Assembly: GCA_015680685.1 (NCBI GenBank)
Contig: MNCI01002172.1
Location: 598,507 to 662,506 of the forward strand
Reading direction: 5' to 3'
Length of the DNA: 64,000 bases
Source: Gnetum montanum
Taxonomy: Eukaryota; Streptophyta; Gnetopsida; Gnetales; Gnetaceae
Part shown: positions 11,961 through 22,800 of the stretch, piece after piece
Numbering within the stretch: the first letter of the stretch is position 1
Layout of the letters: the number at the start of each line of letters is the position of its first letter
Made by a program: the position numbers and the translations under genes
Notes under the pieces: model-generated
What the model saw: only the letters and a program-made list of their open reading frames with translations
Database searches by the model: none
What the model was told of the DNA's origin: nothing

Positions 11961-12430
11961 ATGACTTCATTGTTTAGTTAATGGTTATTGTTATCCTTGT
12001 GAATAAGTTTTCATTGGAAAACTGATTTGATAATGGTTCTTTTTGGTCTTGTGGTTTCCATCTTAGCCTCGACAAGTGATCTGCTACTGCATGTTTTGTG
12101 TCTTTCTTTTCAAGCATGGTGATGTCAAATTCTTGTAGTATGATAAGACATTTGATCACCCTAGGACTTACCACTAGTTTATTCATTAGGAAACTTAGTG
12201 CACTATGATCTATATGGATAGAAATGGGGTACCTAAGCACATAGTGTCTACATTTTTCCAATGCATACACCACTTCCATAAGCTTCTTATGTGTGGTGGT
12301 GTAATTAAGTTGTGCTTCGGTGATGCTTTTGCTAGTACAGTGTATGTAATATGGCCTTTTTTGATCATCAAGCTAGGTTAATACTGCATCCAACGCATAG
12401 TTGAAGCCATATGTTATTATGTGAAAGGGA
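11961..12430 (-). pseudogene. RNase H of element A (decayed)
   Basis: The frame from 12279 to about 12060 reads VYALEKCRHYVLRYPISIHI, DHSALSFLMNK, then HAVADHLSRL. These match the gypsy RNase H blocks (A-L-x-K-x-R-x-Y-x-L; D-H-x-A-L-x-(Y/F)-L; (N/H)-x-V-A-D-x-L-S-R). It would remove RNA from the RNA:DNA hybrid during reverse transcription. The coding frame continues from the reverse transcriptase on its right. Confidence 0.75.
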
Positions 12431-12599
12431 TTAGACCAATTTGGAGCTCAAATGATTGGTGTTTTGATTAGCCTTTATTTTAAAGTCTCAAGTGCCTTTT
12501 CACATTGTTCTATTCACTAAAATGGGCATCTTTCTTTGTTAATTCTACCAATGATTTTGCTATTTTTGAAAACTTTTCTATAAATATTCTGTAATATCC

Positions 12600-13300
12600 T
12601 ATGTGTCCCTGAAATGATCTAACATCTTTGATAGTTTGGGGCCTTTAGATGATGTTCTAGATGACTTTGATATTCTTTGGATCTACCTCAACTTTCTTCT
12701 ATGATACTTTGTGTCCCAAAACAATTCCATATTGGATCATTAGATGGCTTTTTTTTTCTTTTTTTTTTCTTTTTTGCTAATTGAGCTTTAAATTATTTTC
12801 CATGCATCCTTTTAATACTTGCTCTAAATGGTCCAATGCTTTCTTAAAGTCTAGCCCATAGGTCAAGAAATCATCCATAAGTACCTTTATGCCATTACCT
12901 ATTTGTTTTTGGAACATGCTTAATACAAATCTTTGAAAGGTATCATGTGCATTGCACAAACCGAAAGACATTTTCTTGTAGGCAAACGTTCCCCATGGAC
13001 TGGTGAATGTAGTATTTTCTTGATCTTCTGGTGCAATGTGGATCTAGTTATATCCACTGTATTCGTCAAGAAATCTATAGCACCATTGTCTTGCTATGGT
13101 ATCTATGACTTGATCAACAAACAACAAAGGGAAATGGTCTTTAAACATCGTGGAGTTCAACAACCAAAAATCAATACATACTCTCTACTTTTCATCTTTC
13201 TTTGGAACAATGACCAAATGGCTATTCCATTCATTATCTACAATGGAGTAGATGAATCATGCTTTCAACTATTTTTTCAAACTCCTATTTTGTCACTTCT
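12600..13300 (-). pseudogene. Reverse transcriptase of element A (decayed)
   Basis: Recognisable blocks on the minus strand are FTSPWGTFAYKKMSFGLCNA (13015-12955) and GIKVLMDDFLTYG (12888-12850). The first is the conserved TPWGTFAY-x-x-MPFGLCNAPATF region. The second carries the catalytic MDD form of the polymerase YxDD motif, used by many plant gypsy elements. Between them is DTFQRFVLSMF. Frameshifts and stops break the remainder. Confidence 0.8.
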
Positions 13301-13849
13301 TTAAGCTTAGAATTCAACCTTCTATGTGGTTGGTGGCACAACTTAATAGCTAGATCTGTGTATATCTGGTCTTGATAAATTTGTGAATTAATGCTTGTTA
13401 TCTCATCATAAGACCATGTGAATGCTATTGGCCATTCATTAATGACTTCTAATAACTTCTTTTTCTATTCTTTATCCAAATTGACATTAATGATTATTGG
13501 TTTTTTGTTATTTAGAAAGGCATATTCTACCACATCCAGTAGAGCATTTAATTTTAACAAGTCTAGATCAAACTTAGCTAGGATCTCAAGTTGTCCCCAT
13601 TCAATATCTTCTTCTTAACAAGAATGTGTATAGGGGCATTTTTTTCTTAATTGTTCCAACTTATCTATCTCCTTAACGTAGGCTCTTATGATCTGACTTA
13701 TTTGTTCCATGTATATTTTAGATCCTATTTCTTCATTGGTAACCAACCATTAGTTGCCTTCTTGTTTAGTGACTACTGTATACAAAAATTTTTGCATACA
13801 CATTTCTTTTACACAGCTATTGCATGCTATGTTGCTTTCTTATGTAATA

Positions 13850-14265
13850 GCCCATATCTTCTACATGAAATTGCATCCATTATTGTTGTATGTGATACAT
13901 GGAACTCTACATTGTTGAATGATTCCAACTTCGTCCTTGTTGGAAATCTCCAAGGAAAAATCTCTAATTCCAAGCTTAGCATCAGCAGTGCTAAGCCAAG
14001 CTCTTTCCATGATGATAGGGAACTCTCCCTTGTTTTTTCCTAAATGAATGACTAATAAATCAATAGGATAGGACTAGCCACTGATGGTGGTAATGACATC
14101 ATCCACCTACCCAAGTAGAAGAATGATTTTCTAATTCACAAGCTATAATCAGATGTTACTTTTGCTTAGTGGTGGAAGACTCTAGGCCTTGTACATGTCT
14201 TGTGAAATTAAGTTCACTCATGACCCAGAATCAAGTAGAGCATTGCATGGTTTGTGACTTGCTAT
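13850..14265 (-). pseudogene. Aspartic protease of element A (decayed)
   Basis: The minus strand near 14250-14190 reads CNALLDSGS, a TGA, then VNLISQDMYKA. This is the active-site block of retroviral-type proteases (A-L-(L/I)-D-(S/L)-G-(A/S)-S-x-N-(L/V)-(L/I)), with the catalytic DSG kept at 14223-14231. The protease would cut the Gag-Pol precursor. It lies between gag and reverse transcriptase, as expected. Confidence 0.65.
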
Positions 14266-14699
14266 TTGAAGATATATCAAGGAACTTCTTAGATCTATTC
14301 TTTTCTGGGGAATTTCCCCTACCTTTATCTAATGTATGATGGTTTGGGCAAGCATGACAGTAGTTAAATTTGAATTAGTAGAAGATGGAAGCCTAGTGTT
14401 CCTCAAAAGAGTGTATGTGGATGGGGTTGAAGTAGAATAAGCCCTCATCCTTTGAACCCTTTCTGGACTTGTTCAGAAGAACAAGCATTTCCTAGATCAA
14501 GGTTAATTCATGATTACCTCCTCCTATGTGTTTACTACCCTTATTACATTCCTATACTATGGTTGTGGTGGTAGCTCACCTTGTATAATTGGTGGTGGTA
14601 CTGTCAATAAAGAATTAAAAGGTTGATTTAGTGGACCAATTGCTAGTTGATGTGTGCATAGATTGGAATCCATCCTTGGAGTGGTAGGTCTATAATACT

Positions 14700-16975
14700 C
14701 AAGTGGGTAATAATGTGAAGAATTGTGAACGGAAGCATTTCCTAGAGAGATTAGATGTTGTGCATAATATACATATGGATTTGGTTACCTATATGGATAT
14801 TGTTGCCTCAATGGTAGCATTACCCATGCTTGTGGTTGTTGCCACTACTGATGGTATTGCTCCTGTGATTGAGAGTAAACTCCGCTTGGGTAGTAAGTTT
14901 CCTAGAAGGGTTTTTAGAGATTACCTTGAGGTAAGGTAACTTTATTGACATCTACTTTTTAATAAGTTTTGGATTAAGTGTGTGCCCTAAACTCTTACAA
15001 GTGGGCCAAAAAGGACAACATCCCTTAGGATGTTCATACTAGCACACCTTGCATCCTTCCTCCTGAACTAGAATCAGTACACTCCTTAACTAAAGTAACT
15101 TTTTCTTTCTGCTTATAGCCTTCTCATCCATAGTCCCTTCTCTTCTTCTTATCTTTTCATTTATTGAGTGCTTATTCAATTCTTTTTTCTACTATCTTGA
15201 GGGTTGTATTAAACTTCTTATTCATCAAGTCCCACATTTTCTGTACCTTTATTGTTATATCATTAACAGATTTTTGGATGGGTAGAGTTTTCTTCTAAAT
15301 CACATCTTCCAAGGTTTCTTATTCTTACTTGTTGCACATTTGTACATCTCATTTTCTGATTAATGGATCTCGGTTATACCCTTTAATTGATTCTCTCTTT
15401 TTCAACTCATCTTCCTCTTTTGCCACTTGGTCTATTAACCTTTGAATACAATGGATGGTCATCTTTGATAGTCATCCTTAGGCATAGATCCCAAGGGATT
15501 CTCTAGTTTTATTGCTTAACCCATTAATAATGTGCCTAAGTTGTTTCCTTTGTGAGAATCCATGGCTTGGGCATCTATGTAGAAAAGAGTAGTATCTTTC
15601 CATTGTTGCATCAAGGGATTCATGTGTCCCTTGCTTCCATCAATTCGTATTTGTCATTAAAAATCTCGAGAATGGTACTCCATCTTCTAATTGATTCTTG
15701 TTCCAATGATTTGTACACCTCTCTACCTCTTTGATGAGTGTCCTATGAAACAACTTGAACTTTTGTCAGTCACTTTCAATATTTTAAAGGGTGCATGCAT
15801 CATGAAATGATTGAAGATGGTGTTGCGGATATGCATTATATCCACCTTCAAATTTAGAAATGTTATTCATATCTAATCGCTTGATACGATTGTCCCTAAT
15901 GTGCCTAGGTGGGATATATACTTCTTCCCTAATATTGATCATGCTATGAGTGGCCAATAGAGGCTCTTCATGGTCATTGGATTCATGAGATCTATTATAG
16001 TAATGTTCCCTTTGATGCTCATAATGCTCTCTCTCTTCACACTTATTCCTGTCTCTTCTTGGTTCATAGTCATCCTCCTCTTCATCAAGATAACTTTGAC
16101 GATATTCATGCCTATCATGAGCCCAATATCTTTCCTTGTTGTGATCTCTAAGTCCTTATTCTTTTTTGTCAAAGTACATTGATGATTATGAGGAGGAAGA
16201 TGAAGTAGTTAGAGACTAATCCCAACTAGTTATCATTTTGTAACTCTAGAATTCATCCCTTTGTGATTTCATAGAAGCTCTAGGCCTTGAGTTCCACATA
16301 TGTTTAAAGTCTTCTGCCTCTCTTCTTAGTATCCTTGCAAGGGCTTAATGCAATTGTACCTTGAAAGGTTCTTCCAGACAAATAATAGGCATTTGTGAGT
16401 GAACTTCATGATTATGGTGAAGTTTTTCTACTAAGAATGCATCATCATGAATTTCCTCTCAGACAACATTGGGATTGGTTTTCCTTCCTTTGCTATTTTT
16501 GTGCCTTCTCTCCATAGTAGCATCTCTCTAGACTTGCACCTCTATGGATTGATATGGTTTGGTCATGTGTTTGGTCACATGATATCCTTCTTGTGCATGG
16601 CTCAAATTCATCCCCATTAATGCTACATGAAGCATGGATGGTGCTAAATGCTCTAGAGGCAAAATGATGTTGTCCTACAAGTCTCTCCACCTTATTTTCT
16701 CATCCTAGTAAAAGATGAATGTAAAATTAGGATAATAGGGATTGGTATGAATGTATGAGATCCTTTTTTGTATAGGCATACTCCAATCTTCATCATCATG
16801 TGTTTGATCATTACTATTTTGTAGCTCTTTGGCAAGTGATAATTTCTCTTTAAGTATTGAAGCCATATTGTTTATTTCATGCTTAGTTATGTGTGCATTA
16901 TTAGAATTGATTAGAGGTTTAAAAGATAAAATTTTTGGTTCTTGATACAATGAACTTTATAAGATCAACTACTCA
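14700..16975 (-). pseudogene. gag of element A (decayed)
   Basis: From 16180 to about 15930 the minus strand reads a stretch rich in Arg, Asp, Glu, His and Tyr ending in NDHEEPLLA. Then, near 15890-15780, comes DMNNISKFEGGYNAYPQHHL followed by QSFHDAC. Further on are RYYSFLHRCPSHGFSQ (about 15500) and a block like that of copy C, matching the retrotransposon gag core (R-(F/Y)-x-x-L-x-x-C-P-x-HGF). Stops interrupt it often. Where C has the Trp codons TGG, A has TAA and TGA, evidence that stops arose by substitution. Confidence 0.75.
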
Positions 16976-16987
16976 GCACACATTAAC

Positions 16988-17009
16988 ACATCCCTGGCAA
17001 TGGCACTAA
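16988..17009 (-). other. Primer binding site of element A
   Basis: The minus strand reads TTAGTGCCATTGCCAGGGAT just inside the 5' LTR. Compared with the tRNA-Asp type site TGGCGCC-TTGCC-GGGGA it differs by a few transitions. The site of element L at 1700-1721 is a better match. Confidence 0.65.
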
Positions 17010-17869
17010 TGATGAGTGGTGGAGGTAATCCCAACACTATACCATACAAGTCACAAGTATGTGCAAGTGAGCAAATCGTAATCCATGAATGAGGCAATGT
17101 AATTATGCTAATAGTTGATGTTAAGCTCGTGATCATTATCTTGTCACTTTAAGTTAGTGAAGTCTCAGTGTATGGTTTAAACTCATAGTGAGGCATATGA
17201 TTCATGATGTTGTTAGGCTCTGATTACTCCTAGTTGTACTCGTAATGAACATGAATATTAAATCCTAAGTCTAAGTAATAATGGGGTTGTGAATCTCTTC
17301 TATCCTAATAGCAATAGGTATCTATTCCTAGTTTACTAGTCACATCTTGGACTCATGTAGCTATCACTGGGATTACAAGGTAGAATTACTACTGAGCAAA
17401 TCAAGCAATGCCACTACTAGGTTACTAGATAACTACACTTAATGCTCGAAACCAGTCATACCATTTTTCTTACTAATATCATGTAAAAGGAAAGTGCTTG
17501 AAAATGTAAAGTGTTAAGGAAAATAAGAAATTTATTCTAAAAAAACATAAAGAAAACTAAGCAATGGTGTAATGATGAAAAATAGCTTTCATCTTTATTG
17601 CCACATATAAACTGTGTTCAAGTACAATTTACTTGAATAAAGATGTCGATCAACTGCTTAACACCACATTGTGGGCATTCACTCTATTACAAAAATTACA
17701 AAAACAAACTGTAAGAATCTGGCTAAGGGTTGAAATCAGAAGTTGTCATTTGTATGCCCAAGTATCAGTAGCGCTACATAGATCCCAAGACATCACATCA
17801 ACAATGATGTAGGATGAGCTATGATATCATTGATACAATATTGCATTAGTACGAAAAGTATTTTTATCA
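17010..17869 (-). repeat. 5' LTR of element A
   Basis: Direct repeat of 5411-6276, starting tgatgagtgg and ending tttttatca. The TATA box kept in the other LTR (6171-6180) is not readable here, where the matching stretch (about 17755-17785) is rearranged. That is consistent with an old, silent element. Confidence 0.85.
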
Positions 17870-17870
17870 T

Positions 17871-20400
17871 TCTAGCTTTGACTTCCTCCATTCTACCTAG
17901 GATCTTAACCTCATGTTTTAGCATGGGTTGTCTTGGCTCCTTTCCCTTTTCTTATTTTTTATTGTCTTCCTTGGTTAGCTAGTTGATGCAGTTTGAGCAT
18001 TAGAGTCCATGGGTATGGCCAAAATTGGAGTAGGCTTTAGTGGGTCTACTATCTTCCTAATTTTTGGTTGGTTGGTGTCCTTAGCCTTAGGCTTAGAAAC
18101 TAGCTTCTTCCATTTTTTTTAGAGATGATTTCTTGTTATTTGGCTAGAAAGACATTGAAGCATTAGCAATTATGGAAGGACACTAGTCAACTTGGGTTGC
18201 AGTTTTATTAGTAGAGGAAAGGGATACTCTAATGACAAATAGTTCTTTGGGAGGTGTAGGTGGTGGTATCCTTGTAAAAAACAAGATTCTTTAACTTGTA
18301 GAAGTTGAAGCCTACTCATTACAAGGAGGTACCTTAACCACAAATGGTTGCCTAACAAGTTTAACCTTGTCACGGACATTGAATGTAGCTATGGTAAATT
18401 AATTATTGCTAGCGTTGAGAGGGTCCTTATACACATGCATAGGTTAGTTATGAGGTCTAATAGGGTTACATGTATTTAAGACTAATTCTTCAATATCCAT
18501 CATCTTTGGTAGATTATCTTTTAAGGCCAAACAGAAATTAGTATCATGGCTAGGAAGCTAATGATAGTGGCAAAAATCAATCTAGCTTAAAGCACTTGGG
18601 CATAGGAGGATCATCTTTCATAGTTGTAGTAGGGTCCTTAGTAATTTTGCAAAGATGATCATGCCTCTTGTGAGGTTCTTAGATAGTTTTTTATATTAAA
18701 TACAATTACTTATAAGCAACTGGTCAAGAAGCTTTGATGGTTTCATGGGCAATTTGATATACATTGACCTATTATTTCTTTTGAAGTTAGGCTTTGGTGG
18801 ATTGAATGTAGAAGCATTAGAGGTTGATGGTTGAGAAGTGGCAATAGAAACTTTAGGTTGTGTTATCCTCGGTCCCACTATTATTTTCAATTCTTTAGCC
18901 ATTGTGGCCATAGCTACATGGGTTTGTTTGCCCTTGTCCCTATCCTTTTTCATGTATTGATTCTTATAAGCTATGTACGTGAGGTCATTGCTCGCTTCTA
19001 CTACGTCCTCTATATTCTTGACTAAGGAAAAGGCTTAATTGAGTGATCAAGAATCTAAATAATAAATCTTAGACTTGATAAAATCATTAACCACTCCCTT
19101 AAAAATGGTCAAAATATGCATTTCAAAGATGGGTTCGAATATTTCATTAAGCATAGCATTCCATCTTTGTATGAACTTTAGCAGCTTCAGGTTGTGTTGT
19201 TCTTAGTGCCACTATTATTTTCAATTCTTTGGCCACTGTGGCCATAGCTACATGGATTTGTTTGCCCTTATCCCTATCCTTTTTCATGTGCTAATTATTA
19301 TAAGCTATGTAGGTGGGGTCATTACACACTTCACGTCCTCTATGTTCTTAACTTGGAAAAAGATTTGATTGAGTGATCAAGGATCTAAATAATAAAGCTT
19401 AGACTTGATAAAGTCATTAACTGCTCCCTTGAAAATGGCCAAAAGTTGCATTTCAAAGATGGGTTTGGGTATTTCATTAAGTGTAGCATTCCATCTTTGT
19501 ATGAACTTTTGAATAGGTTTGAGGGGCCCCTGTCTGACTTTCATGAGTTGATCTAGCATTGTTTTAGGTTTTAAGTTATACTTGAAATGGTTAATGCACT
19601 AGTTTATCAAGTTATCTAGGGAGGAAATAGATCCTCTAGGTAGCTCATGGTACTAATCTAAGGCTTTTCCAACTAGCAACATTGGAAAGATGTGTAGCAT
19701 AGTGTGTGGCCAAGGTTGCAACAGTAGGCACTCAGAACAAAAGGTAATCAAGTGGGCATTCAGATCACCTTCACCATTGTATTTGGTGAAGTGAGGGATC
19801 AGGATGCTTGCAAAATGAATTATCTACAAGACAGTGGAATTAACTGGATCATCTTGGTAAAATTTCATGACCTTTACTATCTAAGTGGTGTTGGCCTCAA
19901 GCTTTTTCAACTTATTAGTAAGGCTTTGAATTAGTTAAAAAGCTTGGTCTAGCCTTTAAGGTGCTCTTGCAAGCTATGCTGGTTGTATGACTTGCTACAT
20001 TAGTAGCAAGGTGGGTGGTTAAACAAGTTGAGGTCGTGTAATGGGCAACAACATTGGCTAGAAAGGCCTTATGCCTACTATTATAGGGGGTTAAAAAAAA
20101 GAAAATGAGGTTTGAAGAAGGATTTGCAAGATGAAGGGAACAAAGGAGATGTGGGAAGTTTGGCAGACTTGAGGTCCCAAAGAAGGGCCCACTAAGGTGA
20201 CAAAAGGAGGTGGCATGGAAGAGCTTACCAGTGGTGGTCACATGGAATAAGGTTGGGTTCCAAAAGGCATTGATGTGAATAGGGAGGTGAGCTAAGAAAC
20301 TAATTAAGAGGGATGGACCACAGGGTTTGTGGGCCTTATCCAACTTATTATTGAAGAGGAATAAAACAAGTTATTTATGAATAAGTCAGGGATGGAATGT
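17871..20400 (-). pseudogene. gag and start of protease region of Tat-like element H
   Basis: Blocks on the minus strand match gag of element D: HFTKYNGEGDLNAHL (about 19790), LDQLMKVRQGPLKPIQKFIQ and AIFKGAVNDFIKSKLYYLDP (19556-19380; D has LDQLMGVKQDPLKLVQKFIQ). A zinc-knuckle-like block GHDTNFCLALKDNLP lies near 18540. H has RPHN-stop-PMHVYKDPLNASNN where D has RPENQSMHVYQDSLN, so a Gln codon became TAA. The region joins the protease end at 5409 once element A is removed. A tandem duplication (18856-19510) repeats part of it. Confidence 0.75.
18856..19510. repeat. Tandem duplication of about 330 bp inside gag of H
   Basis: Two head-to-tail copies, 18856 to about 19180 and 19190 to about 19510. 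Both start ggttgtgtt, contain actattattttcaattctt and a ctatcctttttcatg block, and end ccatctttgtatgaacttt. The offset is 334 at the start and 330 at the end. Element D has only one copy of the corresponding region (42400-42900), so the duplication is specific to H. Confidence 0.85.
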
Positions 20401-20948
20401 TGCAAGTTTTCCTCCAAATGGGTGTCAATCTCGTAGTAACCTCTAAACTCATGTTGATCCTCTTGATCGTGTTTTAAACTAGCCTCTTTGCTTGCCTTAA
20501 CCTCATCCTTGGCATATACTAATTAGGCTAACATGTTGACATAAGCCTATGGCAATTCAATGTTGTCATATGAGAACAAGATATATTTGTTTCCATTCTT
20601 ATGAATGATCTTGAATTCACTCTTGGAATCCAACTCCTTATGTGGGATACATAGACCTACTTGAATTTTTTACATAAATGAAGTTGTATTGAGTGAGAGT
20701 GGCATGCATGGGCTCACATCCTAGACATCTAAGGAACTACCTATGTTCCATTATAGCTAAGTCCTTAAGATCATAGATGCAAGTGGATTGCTAGTTCAAG
20801 GCCATGACAACGATGTTATGTGATAGAACAGTTGATGCAAAAGGCATAAACTTTGTAAGGCTAAGGTATTTAGGTAAGCATGGTAAAGGTTTTAATGTCT
20901 TAAACAAGCTACAACTTGTAGCATATAAGATTGTAGCATATGAGAGTT
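20401..20948 (-). other. Upstream gag or leader region of H, no clear frame
   Basis: Between the recognisable gag core and the 19-bp array I see no convincing coding frame. By position it corresponds to the N-terminal gag region of D (about 44000-44313). Codons for a start could not be assigned. Confidence 0.35.
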
Positions 20949-21120
20949 GTAGCATGTTTGACAATCTTGTAGCGTATAAGACAAGCTATAGCATAGGAGA
21001 CAAGGTGTAGCGTGTAAGACAAGGTGTAGCGTGTGAGACAAACTATAGGGTATAAGACAAGCTACAATGTATGAGACAAACCCTAGCATACAAGACAAGC
21101 TACAACATATGAGATAAACC
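20949..21120. repeat. 19-bp tandem array in the leader of element H
   Basis: Eight units of exactly 19 bp run from 20969 to 21120, for example gtagcgtataagacaagct, gtagcgtgtaagacaaggt and gtagcgtgtgagacaaact. A ninth, diverged 20-bp unit occupies 20949-20968. The consensus is about rYAgCrTAtrAGACAArcY. The array lies in the untranslated leader, between the primer site and gag, in the element orientation. Confidence 0.9.
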
Positions 21121-21559
21121 CACAGCTTGTGAAATTGTAGCGTAAATAAACTCTAGCATATTTGGCTAAAACATTTGTGTAAAAAGAGGGAAAATAAAGG
21201 GAACTGCAACTACAACTACAATTAAAAAATTTTTGAACGTATTTAAGTAATTGCAAATTCAGAGAACCAAGAAAAACTTGAAAGATTGCAAATGCAAGGC
21301 ACAGGAAATCGTTATGCACTGCAACTATGAAAACAATTTTTGAACTGTAAAATGTAGGAAACAAGGATAGCACTATGTATTGCAACTATAAAAAGAACAA
21401 TAATAAATTTGTAACATTTCAACTATAATTATAAAAATAAAATAAGTTGTAATGTCAAACACTGAATTGCAAAAAACCCAAAACAATTTTTGGTTTTTCC
21501 AAATAGCCCTTGCAAGGTAAAAACAAAGAGTATTTTTCGCAAACATGCTTTTGAAAGAA

Positions 21560-21597
21560 GAAGTTAGGCAAAGGCCCCCTTTCTAACCCTAGAAAAC
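21560..21597 (-). other. Degenerate primer site region of element H
   Basis: The minus strand reads GTTTTCTAGGGTTAGAAAGG and on to GGGGCC, where element D has GTTTTCTGGCACTAGAAGGA and on to GGGCC. The pattern marks the junction of 5' LTR and leader in H; the TGGCAC core has decayed. Confidence 0.55.
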
Positions 21598-22800
21598 CGT
21601 AACGATGGAAAAAGTCAATGCTGAAAAACTAAAAGAATCCATGTGAAACAGTTTTAACCACAAGAGTCATGGGCCTTGGAAGGATCTGGGGTGCATTAGG
21701 CAATCTTGCCAATCACCAAAGGACTTAGAAAATCTATTATCGAATGTGATAAACAAAATGAGCAAAAGTGTATAAAGGTAAAACCTATGAACAAAAGAGT
21801 GATATGATGTGGCCAAACAAACAAAACAACTACAAACTTTACATTAAATGTTGTAAAAAATAGTTATAAAATAGGTTCAATTGAGGCTTTTACAACCTGA
21901 AAATACACAAAATATCACTTACAATCTAGTGCAAGAGGCAAGGTGCATTCTACACTTGAATCTATGGAAAAGCAGCATGTAGAAGCTCCTACAAACTTAT
22001 TAGATTCGCATAGCCTTGCAATACCTCACATACCAACTGAAAATGCATGTCCTTTTGATACCCAAGTTTTGCAAAATTCTTGAAATAACTAAACGGATAT
22101 TTGACATCCAAAAGCATAGTACAACCTCTAGCAACTTACATCATTATTGGAAATGCGACTCACATGACATTGCATATCTCTGGTTTTGCATAGTTTTTTA
22201 GACTATTGAAAGCTAGGTACCGGAATTGGTGGATCAAGTTGCTTCTACGATGAACATGATAACATTTTATTGGTTATTTCTGATACCCAGGTCTTTGACA
22301 GTTCTAAAGACAACCAATTGAAAATATGCTATCTGAAAGATGCTACAACCTTTTGCAATGCATAGTTACTTGTAGGGCTTCTAGTAGTGCAATCCTTTTG
22401 GTACCCAAGTTTTGCACAATTCCTATCTAAAATATGGCATTTGGTAATTCCTACGATGTAATGTGACTCACATACCATCAAAATTTACACAAGTAGCCAT
22501 CTAGATGGAATGGCAATGACTAGAATGTACTACAATCTTCTACGAATCACACCTTTGCAAATCAAAGTTACAACATTAGAATTTCCCCTCCTTTCTAGGC
22601 TTCAGGTCATGATCATTTATACTTTATCAATGTTGTTCAACATCAAGTCCTTCTAAGATTGAAACTTTTGCTTACTAAAACTACCTTTGGCACAATTCAT
22701 GGGCCTAGCAAGATTGCCGAAAGGTAGTATTTCCTACCGTTCCAAGGCACTCGAATGTGAGCATTTGAACTCATAAAAGAGCTTGTAGTTACATAGACTT
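21598..22800 (-). mobile_element. 5' LTR of Tat-like element H (right end not located)
   Basis: The sequence begins cgtaacgatggaaaaagtca, matching the edges of the D LTRs (tataatgatgg and tataacgatag). The shared ancestor is therefore TGTAACGATGG. Partial similarity continues (for example tcatgggccttgg against gtgcgagggccgtgctgg). Internally, the word cccaagttttgca occurs near 22060 and 22400, each time followed by an AT-rich stretch and gactcaca. I could not find the far boundary; the end given is only an estimate from the 1.2 kb LTR length in D. Confidence 0.5.

Larger units (their letters stand above)
5411..17869 (-). mobile_element. Athila-like LTR retrotransposon A, complete but decayed
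   Basis: This element of about 12.5 kb is bounded by related LTRs (5411-6276 and 17010-17869), each starting tgatgag and ending atca in plus orientation. In its own (minus) direction the order is 5' LTR, tRNA-Asp type primer site, gag, protease, reverse transcriptase, RNase H, integrase, an internal promoter-like module, an envelope-position accessory ORF, polypurine tract and 3' LTR. Possible 5-bp duplications are CCTAG (5405-5409) and TCTAG (17871-17875), one mismatch, each separated by one T from the LTR ends as I place them. All ORFs contain many stops, so A is inactive. It sits inside the gag-pro region of element H. Confidence 0.85.

Noticed and set aside
12933-13304. Plus-strand open frame of 123 codons
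   Set aside because: It is antisense to the reverse transcriptase of A, whose minus-strand motifs explain the sequence.
15970-16182. Plus-strand hydrophobic open frame
   Set aside because: It lies opposite the charged N-terminal gag segment of element A and has no pattern of its own.
19915-20343. Minus-strand open frame of 142 codons (Ser/Thr/His/Leu-rich)
   Set aside because: The gag frame of H (LDQAF...LIQSLTNKLKKLEA) runs in a different frame over the same end; the open frame has no recognisable pattern and low-complexity composition.
20949-21120. Possible CRISPR array
   Set aside because: Units follow head to tail without spacers and the context is plant retrotransposon DNA.
20892-21385. 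Two Cys/Leu/Tyr-rich open frames on the minus strand
   Set aside because: They are translations of the 19-bp tandem array and adjacent A-rich leader, open only because of composition.
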